The notes beneath the pieces were generated by a model. It saw only the letters and a list, made by a program, of their open reading frames with translations, was not told where the DNA came from and did not search any database. Positions 45,513-52,666 of a stretch of DNA of 64,000 bases are shown here, in pieces. A program made the position numbers and the translations under genes. The first letter of the stretch is position 1, and the number at the start of each line of letters is the position of its first letter. Source of the DNA: Azospirillum sp. TSH100 (GTDB lineage: Bacteria > Pseudomonadota > Alphaproteobacteria > Azospirillales > Azospirillaceae); the NCBI RefSeq assembly GCF_004923295.1, contig NZ_CP039634.1, positions 1,011,001-1,075,000 of the forward strand, written 5' to 3'.

Positions 45513-48488
45513 TCATTCCCCCTCTCCGCCGCCCGACGACCATTCCTGCACGCGGGCGAGGTGCGCATAGTCGGTGTAGCGCGGCGCCATCGCCGGCCGT
45601 GGACGCGAGCGGTAAGGCGTCTCCGGGTCGTCGAACTGCGCGATCAGCGCCTCCAGACCGGCCCGTGCCTCTTCACCCAATACGGCCGGGTCCCCCTTCA
45701 CCGGCTTTTCCTCGCCGGCCGGGTCGCCGCCGGACAGGCGCCAGAAGGTCAGCTCCGCCACCTCGCCCTTGTCCACCCCGCTGAACCCGCCGGCGGCGGC
45801 AATCGCGGCCTCCAGCGGCAGCTGCGGGGCGAAACCCAGCTCGATCTCCCGCGCGCTCGGCGGGGTGCCGGTCTTGTAGTCGATCACCACCAGCCCGTCG
45901 GGGCCGCGGTCGATGCGGTCGGCCTTGGCGGTCAGGGTGAAGGGGCCGCCGGGGCCGGACAGCTCCAGCCGCCCCGGCACCTCGGTCGCCAGCGGGCGCA
46001 GGCGGGGGCGGCGTTCGCGTTCCAGATCGACGAACCAGCCGGCCACCCGCTCGAAGCGCGGCCACCAGAAGGCCCAGACGTCGGGATGACTGCGCAGCAG
46101 CGGACCGAAACGTTCCCGCCCCAGCGCGATCAGCCGGTCGAGCGCGTCATGCGGCAGCGGGCCGGGATGGTCGCGGACGAAGGCGTCGAGCGTGTCGTGG
46201 ATGATCTGGCCGCGGTCGGACGCCCCCGGATCGGCGGCGATGGGGTCGAGCGCGCGCAACCGCAGGGCATGGCGGGCATAGATGGCGTAGGGATCGCGCA
46301 TCCAGGTCTCGATCTCGGTCACCGACAGCTTGCGCGGCCGGGCGGCCAGCGGCGGGCGCGGCTCCGGCGCCGCCACCGGCTGCACCCGGTCCGGCTCGTC
46401 CAGCCCGCGCGCCCAGCCGAGCCAGCAGGCCCCGCGCTCCTCGATGACGCCGTCCAGATCCAGCGCCCTCAGCACGGTTTCCAGCCGCAGGAGCCAGCGC
46501 GACGGCACGGTTGGCGTGCCCTCCACCCGCGCGGCGCGGGTCAGCACCACTTCCGGCGCGCCGCAGGCATGGGCGAAGTCGTGGGCCGACATGCCGACCA
46601 GCCGTTCCGGGCTGGGCAGGCCGAAATCGCGCCGCATCGGCCGCGACATCCACGGATCGGCGGAGGCGGCCGGCGGCCAGGTGCCCTCGTTCAGCCCGCC
46701 CAGGATGGTCAGGTCGAGATGCTGGAGACGCGCTTCCATCGGCCCCAGGATGAACAGGCGCGGGTGCAGACCATAGCGGGGACGCACCGCCCGCGCGCTC
46801 ATCAGCGCATCGAGCAGCGCCGGGTAATCCTTGGCCGGGATCGCCGGGAAGCCGTCGGCCGCGTCAAGCAGATCGTGGACGAAGCGCGCCGCCTCCTCGC
46901 CGTCGTCCTGGCGCCACAGCCGTTCCGCTCCCGTCAGCGCGTCATCGGCGGCCAGCGATTCGCAGAAGGCGACATGGGCGCGCACGAGGTCGGCCAGCGG
47001 CGTCTCGTTGTTCAGCGCCTCAAGGAAGGGAGCGGCGCGCTGTCCGATGTCGACCAGCCAGGTGCGCAGGAATTCCTGCTGCTCCTCATGGTCGAAACGG
47101 TCGGCCTGCTCCAGCGCCGCCAGCATGCCGTCGAAGCCCTCCGCCGGGCGGGGCCCGCGCAGCACGATGCGCTCCAGCGCGCGGGCGGCGGCGCGGAAAT
47201 CCGCCGAGTCGCGGCCACCCGCCGCCATCGGATGCTTGGCGAGCGCCAGCAGCGCCAGCGGATGGACCCGGCTCGCCGCCAGCTCCGCCGTCAGCCGCAG
47301 ATAGGTGCCGACCGCGGTGTGGGCGAGCGGCTGGCCGCCGGAGTCGTTGACCAGAATGCCCCAGCGCGCCAGCGCCATGGCGACCCGGCGTCCCAGGTTG
47401 CGGTCGGGAGTGATGAGGGCGGCGGTCTTGGTCGGCGTTTCCAGCGCATGGCGCATCAGCAAGGCGATGACCTGCGCTTCTTCCTCCGAGGTGGCGGCGT
47501 CGATGCGGGTCAGCCCGTCCAGCGCCGAAGCCTCCACCCCCGACAGCTCGCGCCAGCCCTCGGTGGTCGCCGCCGGGCGCATCGCCTCGGCGATCAGGCG
47601 GGCGCGGGCGCCGCGCGGCTCCGGCGCGTCGGTCCAGGGCTGCACCTCGGCGCGTTCGACGCCCAGAAGGCGGATCAGCTGCGACAGCCCGTGCTGCGGG
47701 TGGGATTCGTCCCCGGCGATGGCGTCCCAGATGGTGTCGTCGGCCCCGGTGTCGAGCCCGGGCAGCACCACGGCCCCCTGCGGCAGCCGGGCGATGACCG
47801 AGAGCAGTTCCGTCGTCGCCGCGATGGAGCCGGTGGAGCCGGCGGCGATCACCATGCCCGGCGGCGGGGCGGCCTGCCACAGGGCGGCCTGCGTCTCCAG
47901 CGCCAGGTTGCGGCGCTTGGCCGGGTCGGTCTCGCCGGTCGACTCGAGGATGGCGGGCCAGACCTCCGTGATGATGCGCAGGAACTTCAGTGTGACCTGC
48001 CAGTGCTCGGCGTAATCCTCCGGCACCAGCGACTCCAGCTTCTCGAAGCCGGCGCGCTCGGTCCACACCGCGTCGATCAGCCGGCCGAGGTCGGCGCCCA
48101 GCCGCACCGCCTGCGCCGTGGTCGCCGACAGCCCCTCGGCTCCCAGGATCAGCCGGGCCAGGGTCATCTGCCGGTTCAGCGGTGAGATCGCCTCCGGCAG
48201 GTCGAGCGGGACGTCGGGCAGTTCCTCCTCGGTCAGGCTGATGTCGCCGGCGTCGAGTTCGCCAAGCGGCGCCATCCGCGGCAGCAGGGTCGGCTGCCCG
48301 CCGGAGCGGCGCAGGAAAGCCGCCTGCAAGGACCGACAGGCGCGCCGCGTCGGCAGCAACACGGTGACCCCGGCCAGCGCCATCGGGTCGCCGCCGACCC
48401 GTTCCATGATCCCCGCCGCCAGCCTGTCGACGAAGGGGGCGCCCGTGGGGATGCTGTAGACTTTGGGGTGGGTCACTGTGGGGGGCAT
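45513..48488 (-). CDS. addB: Double-strand break repair protein AddB
   Basis: AddB is the partner of AddA: an inactivated helicase that scans for recombination hotspots and carries a second nuclease domain. The 991-residue product begins with the family pattern around VLLPTRRACRSLQAAFLRR near residue 43. The helicase-like core lacks an intact Walker A, as in AddB generally. The C-terminal nuclease domain shows LSVTEIETWMRDPYAIYARH near residue 720 and VVIDYKTGTPPSAREIE near residue 870 (Asp-Tyr-Lys). I see no cysteine set for the 4Fe-4S cluster of the Firmicutes AddB. It lies 60 bases after murU and 223 bases before addA. Confidence 0.93.
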   Translation of the reverse strand: MPPTVTHPKVYSIPTGAPFVDRLAAGIMERVGGDPMALAGVTVLLPTRRACRSLQAAFLRRSGGQPTLLPRMAPLGELDAGDISLTEEELPDVPLDLPEAISPLNRQMTLARLILGAEGLSATTAQAVRLGADLGRLIDAVWTERAGFEKLESLVPEDYAEHWQVTLKFLRIITEVWPAILESTGETDPAKRRNLALETQAALWQAAPPPGMVIAAGSTGSIAATTELLSVIARLPQGAVVLPGLDTGADDTIWDAIAGDESHPQHGLSQLIRLLGVERAEVQPWTDAPEPRGARARLIAEAMRPAATTEGWRELSGVEASALDGLTRIDAATSEEEAQVIALLMRHALETPTKTAALITPDRNLGRRVAMALARWGILVNDSGGQPLAHTAVGTYLRLTAELAASRVHPLALLALAKHPMAAGGRDSADFRAAARALERIVLRGPRPAEGFDGMLAALEQADRFDHEEQQEFLRTWLVDIGQRAAPFLEALNNETPLADLVRAHVAFCESLAADDALTGAERLWRQDDGEEAARFVHDLLDAADGFPAIPAKDYPALLDALMSARAVRPRYGLHPRLFILGPMEARLQHLDLTILGGLNEGTWPPAASADPWMSRPMRRDFGLPSPERLVGMSAHDFAHACGAPEVVLTRAARVEGTPTVPSRWLLRLETVLRALDLDGVIEERGACWLGWARGLDEPDRVQPVAAPEPRPPLAARPRKLSVTEIETWMRDPYAIYARHALRLRALDPIAADPGASDRGQIIHDTLDAFVRDHPGPLPHDALDRLIALGRERFGPLLRSHPDVWAFWWPRFERVAGWFVDLERERRPRLRPLATEVPGRLELSGPGGPFTLTAKADRIDRGPDGLVVIDYKTGTPPSAREIELGFAPQLPLEAAIAAAGGFSGVDKGEVAELTFWRLSGGDPAGEEKPVKGDPAVLGEEARAGLEALIAQFDDPETPYRSRPRPAMAPRYTDYAHLARVQEWSSGGGEGE

Positions 48489-48548
48489 GGGCCTGCGATC
48501 AGATCCAGGGACGGGCTGCTTGCCGGCGAGTATAGGCGAACGCCGCCC

Positions 48549-49301
48549 TCAATGCGCCACTGCCCGCACGCCGCCAATGGCCAGCAGATCCTCGGCCTCC
48601 TTCAGTCCGGCCGGCGTGCCGATGTGGAACCACAGCCCGTCATGGGCAAGGCCGAACAGCCGGCCCGCCGCCTGGGCGCGGTCCCAGATCAGGTTGGTGG
48701 AGAAGGCGCCGTCGGGCGTGTCGGCGGCGAACAGCTCCGGCTTGACGATCTGCACCCCGGCATAGACGAAGGGCGCCAGCTCGCGCTCGCCCCGGCGGGT
48801 CAGCCCGCCCAGCGGGTCCATGTGATAGTCGCCGAGCCCGTCATAGCCGACCGACCTGGTCGTCGCCATCAGCAGCAGCAGCGCATCCATCTCCGCCGGG
48901 TTCCAGTGCGCGGCCAGCCGGCGCAGCGCCGGGATCGGCCCGTCGAGCCAGAAGATGTCGGCGTTCACCGTATAGACCGGCGCGGTGCCGAGATGGGGCA
49001 GGGCCTTCTTCACCCCGCCGCCGGTCTCCAGCAGCGTGTCCTCCGGCGATAGGGTGATCGCGGGCGCCGTCCGGTCCTTCAGATGCTCGCCGATCATGGC
49101 GCCCAGATAGTGGCTGTTGACCACCGCGCGGCCGACGCCGGACTCGGCCAGCCGGTCGAGCGCATGGTCGAGCATCGGCTTGCCCAGCACCGGGATCAGC
49201 GGCTTGGGCCTGTGGTTGGTCAGCGGGCGCATGCGCAGGCCCTGGCCGGCGGCCAGAACCATTGCAATTTGGGGCGCGGCTTCTGGAATGGTCACGGTCA
49301 T
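48549..49301 (-). CDS. murU: Nucleotidyltransferase, MurU type
   Basis: MurU forms UDP-MurNAc from MurNAc 1-phosphate, bypassing early peptidoglycan synthesis during wall recycling. The 250-residue product has the sugar-nucleotidyltransferase signature AMVLAAGQGLRMRPLT near residue 13, KPLIPVLGKPML (substrate Lys) near 33, ETGGGVKKALPHL near 92 and a VNADIFW metal-binding Asp near 113. It starts one base after the stop of amgK (TGAGATG), and the pair is the known AmgK-MurU recycling couple, which supports the MurU call over other pyrophosphorylases. The frame extends 24 codons upstream into amgK without support. Confidence 0.9.
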   Translation of the reverse strand: MTVTIPEAAPQIAMVLAAGQGLRMRPLTNHRPKPLIPVLGKPMLDHALDRLAESGVGRAVVNSHYLGAMIGEHLKDRTAPAITLSPEDTLLETGGGVKKALPHLGTAPVYTVNADIFWLDGPIPALRRLAAHWNPAEMDALLLLMATTRSVGYDGLGDYHMDPLGGLTRRGERELAPFVYAGVQIVKPELFAADTPDGAFSTNLIWDRAQAAGRLFGLAHDGLWFHIGTPAGLKEAEDLLAIGGVRAVAH

Positions 49302-49302
49302 C

Positions 49303-50334
49303 TCAGATCGTCTCCGGAACGACGAAGGCGGCACGGGTCTCGGGCGGCAGATGGCGGTCGAACCAGGCGGCAACCGGGGCCAGGGTCGGCTTCGCCAGCT
49401 GGGCCTCCAGCAGGCGCCAGACCCGCGGCAGATGGACGAGGTAGGACCGCCGCCCCTGGCTCAGCGCCAGACGGACGAAGATGGCGACGATCCGCGTGTG
49501 GCGCACCGCGCCCAGCACCGCCATGGCGCGGCGGAAGGCGGCGGCATCGCTGTCGGGGAAGGCGGCGAGATAGCGCGCGACCATCGCCTCGGCCAGAGCG
49601 GGCGCCACGTCGCGCCGGGCATCCTCCAGCAGCGACACCAGATCGTAGGCCCGCGGCCCCCAGCCGGCGTTCTGGAAGTCGATCAGCCCAGCGGCCTTCA
49701 CCCCCGGCCGGTCCAGCCGCATCAGGTTGTCGACATGGTAGTCGCGCAGCAGGAGCGACGGCGCCCCGGCACAGACCGGTTCCAGCACCGTCCGCCAAGC
49801 CGTATCGAAATCGGAACGATCCTCTTCGCTCATGGGCCGTCCCAGCGCCACCGGCATATAGGCGTCGAGGAACAGCCGGGTCTGGGCGATGAACAGGTCC
49901 GCATCGTAGACGGGCAGGGCCAGCCTTTCAGCCGCTCCCGCCGGCCAGCCGCGGTGGATGGCGATCAGCGCGTCGGTCGCCATCTCATAGAGCGGCTGCG
50001 GATCGGCACCGGCGGCGAGCAGGCGGGAAAATGTTTCGCTACCGAAATCTTCCTGGATTGCCAGCCCCCGCTCGACATCCGACGCGATCACCCCGGGAAC
50101 CGACAGCCCGATGGCGGCCAACTCGGCGCCGATGGCGATGAAGGGAACGAGGTCTTCGGCCGGGGCCGGCGTGTCGACCAGCATCAGCGTGCCGCCATCG
50201 GCCTTGCGCAGCCGCTCGTACCGCCGGGCGGAGGCATCGCCGGCAAGAGGCTCCCGCGCCGCATCGGACAGGCCGTTGGCGGCCAGGAAGGCGGCGATCT
50301 CGGCCTGCCGCGCAGAACTCACACCCGCCATCAT
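49303..50334 (-). CDS. amgK: Anomeric MurNAc/GlcNAc kinase AmgK (APH family)
   Basis: AmgK phosphorylates MurNAc at the anomeric carbon to feed MurU in cell-wall recycling. The 343-residue product is an aminoglycoside-phosphotransferase-fold kinase. LLLRDYHVDNLM near residue 197 gives the catalytic Asp in a DxHxxN setting, and GLIDFQNAGWGP near 216 supplies the metal-binding Asp. The N-terminal LAGDASARRYERL segment, with a Ser-Ala in the Gly-rich loop, is typical of AmgK. Its ATG overlaps the tsaE stop (ATGA) and murU follows immediately, so the three genes are translationally coupled. Activity with MurNAc is inferred from the pairing and family. Confidence 0.9.
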   Translation of the reverse strand: MMAGVSSARQAEIAAFLAANGLSDAAREPLAGDASARRYERLRKADGGTLMLVDTPAPAEDLVPFIAIGAELAAIGLSVPGVIASDVERGLAIQEDFGSETFSRLLAAGADPQPLYEMATDALIAIHRGWPAGAAERLALPVYDADLFIAQTRLFLDAYMPVALGRPMSEEDRSDFDTAWRTVLEPVCAGAPSLLLRDYHVDNLMRLDRPGVKAAGLIDFQNAGWGPRAYDLVSLLEDARRDVAPALAEAMVARYLAAFPDSDAAAFRRAMAVLGAVRHTRIVAIFVRLALSQGRRSYLVHLPRVWRLLEAQLAKPTLAPVAAWFDRHLPPETRAAFVVPETI

Positions 50335-50813
50335 AGGGTCCAGTCGGCGGTGGCCACCCGCGCCGCCAGCGCGCCATGGCCGGTCAGCGTGGCGCGGCGG
50401 GCGTCCGGGCCGTCATGCTCCATCGTCACCTCGACCCGGTCGGTCGGCAGCAGCGGACCCAGCCGGTCCGGCCATTCCACCAGCGCCACCGCCTCGGCCC
50501 GCGCGTCGTCCCAGCCCAGCTCATACACCTCGTCCGGTCCGGACAGGCGGTAGAGGTCGAAATGCCAGACCGGGCCGATGGCGGTGTCGTAGGTCTGGAC
50601 CAGGGTGAAGGTGGGGGACGGCACCTCGGCGTCCTCATGGGTGACGCTGCGGATCAATGCCCGCGACAGTGCCGACTTGCCGGCGCCGAGGTCGCCGCGC
50701 AGCGCCACGAGGTCGCCCGGCCGCAGCATGGCGCCCAGCCGGCGGCCCAACGCCGCGGTGGTGCCTTCATCAGGCAACTGGATCGCGATGGTATGGAGGG
50801 GAGTGTCCGACAT
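50331..50813 (-). CDS. tsaE: tRNA threonylcarbamoyladenosine biosynthesis ATPase TsaE
   Basis: TsaE is the ATPase that drives turnover of the TsaB-TsaD complex making t6A37 in ANN-decoding tRNAs. The 160-residue product has Walker A RGDLGAGKSALSRALI near residue 40. The PSPTFTLVQTYD segment near 65 and HFDLYRLSGPDEVYELGWDD near 83 are hallmarks of the family. VALVEWPDRLGPLLP follows near 110. The ATG at 50813 is preferred to an open extension of 48 codons. It heads the tsaE-amgK-murU series, the order conserved in many alphaproteobacteria before addBA. Confidence 0.95.
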   Translation of the reverse strand: MSDTPLHTIAIQLPDEGTTAALGRRLGAMLRPGDLVALRGDLGAGKSALSRALIRSVTHEDAEVPSPTFTLVQTYDTAIGPVWHFDLYRLSGPDEVYELGWDDARAEAVALVEWPDRLGPLLPTDRVEVTMEHDGPDARRATLTGHGALAARVATADWTL

Positions 50814-50868
50814 GGCGCGGATACTGAGCGAAGCCGACACCCGCCCGCAAGCCGGAAAGAAGGGTGGG

Positions 50869-51330
50869 TCAGCGGCCGATCCGCCGTCTGGGCGACATCC
50901 GCTCGCCGGGCGTCTTACCAGCCTTGCCTTCCGCCCCGGCTGCCGCATCCGGGCCATCCGTGGCGCCGGACGTCACCACCAGCCGCGGTGCCTTGTTGAA
51001 ATTTAACGTGATCATCAACGTCAGCGCGCCGTTGATCAGGTAGAGCATCTTGTCCGAAGCCACCGGCAGGGGGATACGCCGGCCCATGCAATAGGCGACC
51101 AGCGCCGCCGTCACCTCGATGTCTGTCAGGACGAGCTCGCTCACCGTGCCGTCGTCGTCGGTGGCGAAAAGGCGCGTTTCGATGGAGTCATGCTCCGGGC
51201 CGGCCTTCTGGTCGAAGACGATCCTGGTCACCGTGCCGACCGGCAGCGGATCCTTGATCCGACGGCGGCGGTCCAGCACCGCCCGTGCCACCTCCTGGTC
51301 GGTGAAGACCAGACACCGAAGCTCCTTCAT
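50869..51330 (-). CDS. Protein of unknown function upstream of tsaE
   Basis: I do not recognise this 153-residue protein. It begins MKELRCLVFTDQEVARAVLDRR and has a basic RRRRIKDPLPVGTVTRIVFD stretch near residue 17, then mixed alpha/beta-looking sequence. A CMGRRIPLPVASDKMLYLING segment near 80 is the most distinctive part. A low-complexity Ala/Gly/Pro tail ending in Arg-rich SPRRRIGR follows. There is no signal peptide or membrane helix. The ATG at 51330 has a GGAGG six bases upstream, a strong start. It is 55 bases before tsaE on the same strand, so cotranscription is possible, and divergent from the FNR gene. I considered a PilZ domain but the RxxxR/DxSxxG motif is missing. Confidence 0.75.
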   Translation of the reverse strand: MKELRCLVFTDQEVARAVLDRRRRIKDPLPVGTVTRIVFDQKAGPEHDSIETRLFATDDDGTVSELVLTDIEVTAALVAYCMGRRIPLPVASDKMLYLINGALTLMITLNFNKAPRLVVTSGATDGPDAAAGAEGKAGKTPGERMSPRRRIGR

Positions 51331-51606
51331 TCCGGGCCTCCACCCGAACGGCGCCCGTGCCGGAATGTCCGGCCATCCGCCATCATCCGCAGTTTCCACC
51401 TCGCAATCGCCGCATGCAATCAACAAATTAAAGCGAATTTATGCGAAATTGTTTTCGTGCCTTTCACCGCATCTGCGCGCGACACAGGACCGCTTTCCCC
51501 TTGCGGGGGGTTGACCCGGCCGGGAAATGCGGACAATGGAAGGACCGTCCGCCACCCCTTCCGCATCATCCTCCACCCGGCGCTCCGTCTCAAGGAATTG
51601 GCTTTC
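51331..51606. other. Divergent gap before the FNR-type reductase
   Basis: This 276-base gap has an A+T-rich block at about 51418-51455. A TTGACC-17-CAATGG promoter-like pair lies at 51511-51539 on the plus strand (weak -10). I see no gene or structured RNA in it. Confidence 0.35.
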
Positions 51607-52644
51607 ATGTCGCAGACCGCTTCCAGCAACGATGTCCTCACCACCGATGTCGTCATCGTCGGCGCCGGCCCCGTCGGGCTGTTCGCCGTGTTCGAATGCG
51701 GCATGCTGAAGATGCGCTGCCATGTGGTGGACGCGCTGGACATGGTCGGCGGCCAATGTACGGCGCTCTACCCGGAAAAGCCGATCTATGACATCCCCGC
51801 CCACCCCTCGATCGAGGCGGCCGACCTGATCGACCGGCTGGCGGAACAGGCGGCCCCCTTCTCGCCCACCTATCACCTGGGCCAGCAGGTGGAAAAGCTG
51901 ACCCGCCAGGACAGCGGGCGCTGGCTGGTGGAGACCAGCATCGGCACGAAGATCGACACCCGGGCGGTTGTCATCGCCGCTGGCAGCGGCGCCTTCGGCC
52001 CCAACCGGCCGCCGCTCGACGGGCTGGAAGCGTATGACGGCAAGTCGGTCTTCTACATGGTGCGCCGCCGCCAGGACTTTGCCGGCAAGAAGGTGGTGAT
52101 CGCCGGCGGCGGCGACAGCGCCGTCGACTGGGCCATTTCCCTGGCCGACGTTGCGGAGCGCGTCTATGTCGTCCACCGCCGTCCGAAGTTCCGCGCGGCC
52201 CCGGAAAGCGTCTCCCGCATGGACGCCCTGGTGCGCGAGGGGCGGATCGAGATGGTGGTGCCCTATCAGCTCTCCGGGCTGGACGGCGGGAACGGTCAGC
52301 TGAGCGCCGTGCGCGTCGCCACGCTGGACGGCGAGGAAAAGGCGCTGCCGGCCGATGCGCTGCTGGCCTTCTTCGGCCTGTCGATGAATCTCGGCCCGAT
52401 CGCCGACTGGGGCCTGGATCTGGAACGCAGCCACATCGCGGTGGCCCAGCCCGGCTGCGCCACCAACGTGCCGGGGGTCTTCGCCATCGGCGACATCGCG
52501 ACTTATCCCGGCAAGCTGAAGCTGATCCTCTGCGGCTTCGCCGAGGCGGCCCAGGCCGCCCATGCCATCCGCCCGCTGGTCTATCCCGGCGAGGCGCTGC
52601 ATTTCGAATATTCCACCTCGAAGGGCGTGCCCGGCGCGGCGTGA
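51607..52644 (+). CDS. Ferredoxin/flavodoxin--NADP+ reductase, thioredoxin-reductase type
   Basis: This 345-residue FAD enzyme moves electrons between NADP(H) and ferredoxin or flavodoxin. It has the FAD motif VVIVGAGPVGLFAVFECGML near residue 14, a VGGQCTALYPEKPIYDIP segment near 47, and the NADP motif VVIAGGGDSAVDWA near 159. The FAD-closing GVFAIGDIATYPGKLKLI is near 297. The CxxC redox pair of thioredoxin reductase is absent, which with the EKPIYDIP pattern assigns it to the YumC-like FNR group. In diazotrophs such enzymes can supply low-potential electrons, but no partner ferredoxin is adjacent. It converges on the PAS kinase gene. Confidence 0.92.
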   Translation: MSQTASSNDVLTTDVVIVGAGPVGLFAVFECGMLKMRCHVVDALDMVGGQCTALYPEKPIYDIPAHPSIEAADLIDRLAEQAAPFSPTYHLGQQVEKLTRQDSGRWLVETSIGTKIDTRAVVIAAGSGAFGPNRPPLDGLEAYDGKSVFYMVRRRQDFAGKKVVIAGGGDSAVDWAISLADVAERVYVVHRRPKFRAAPESVSRMDALVREGRIEMVVPYQLSGLDGGNGQLSAVRVATLDGEEKALPADALLAFFGLSMNLGPIADWGLDLERSHIAVAQPGCATNVPGVFAIGDIATYPGKLKLILCGFAEAAQAAHAIRPLVYPGEALHFEYSTSKGVPGAA

Positions 52645-52666
52645 GAAACCCTGGCGGCGGAGAGGG

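Noticed and set aside
50869..51330. PilZ domain in the unknown 153-residue protein
   Set aside because: No RxxxR followed by a D/NxSxxG motif could be found.
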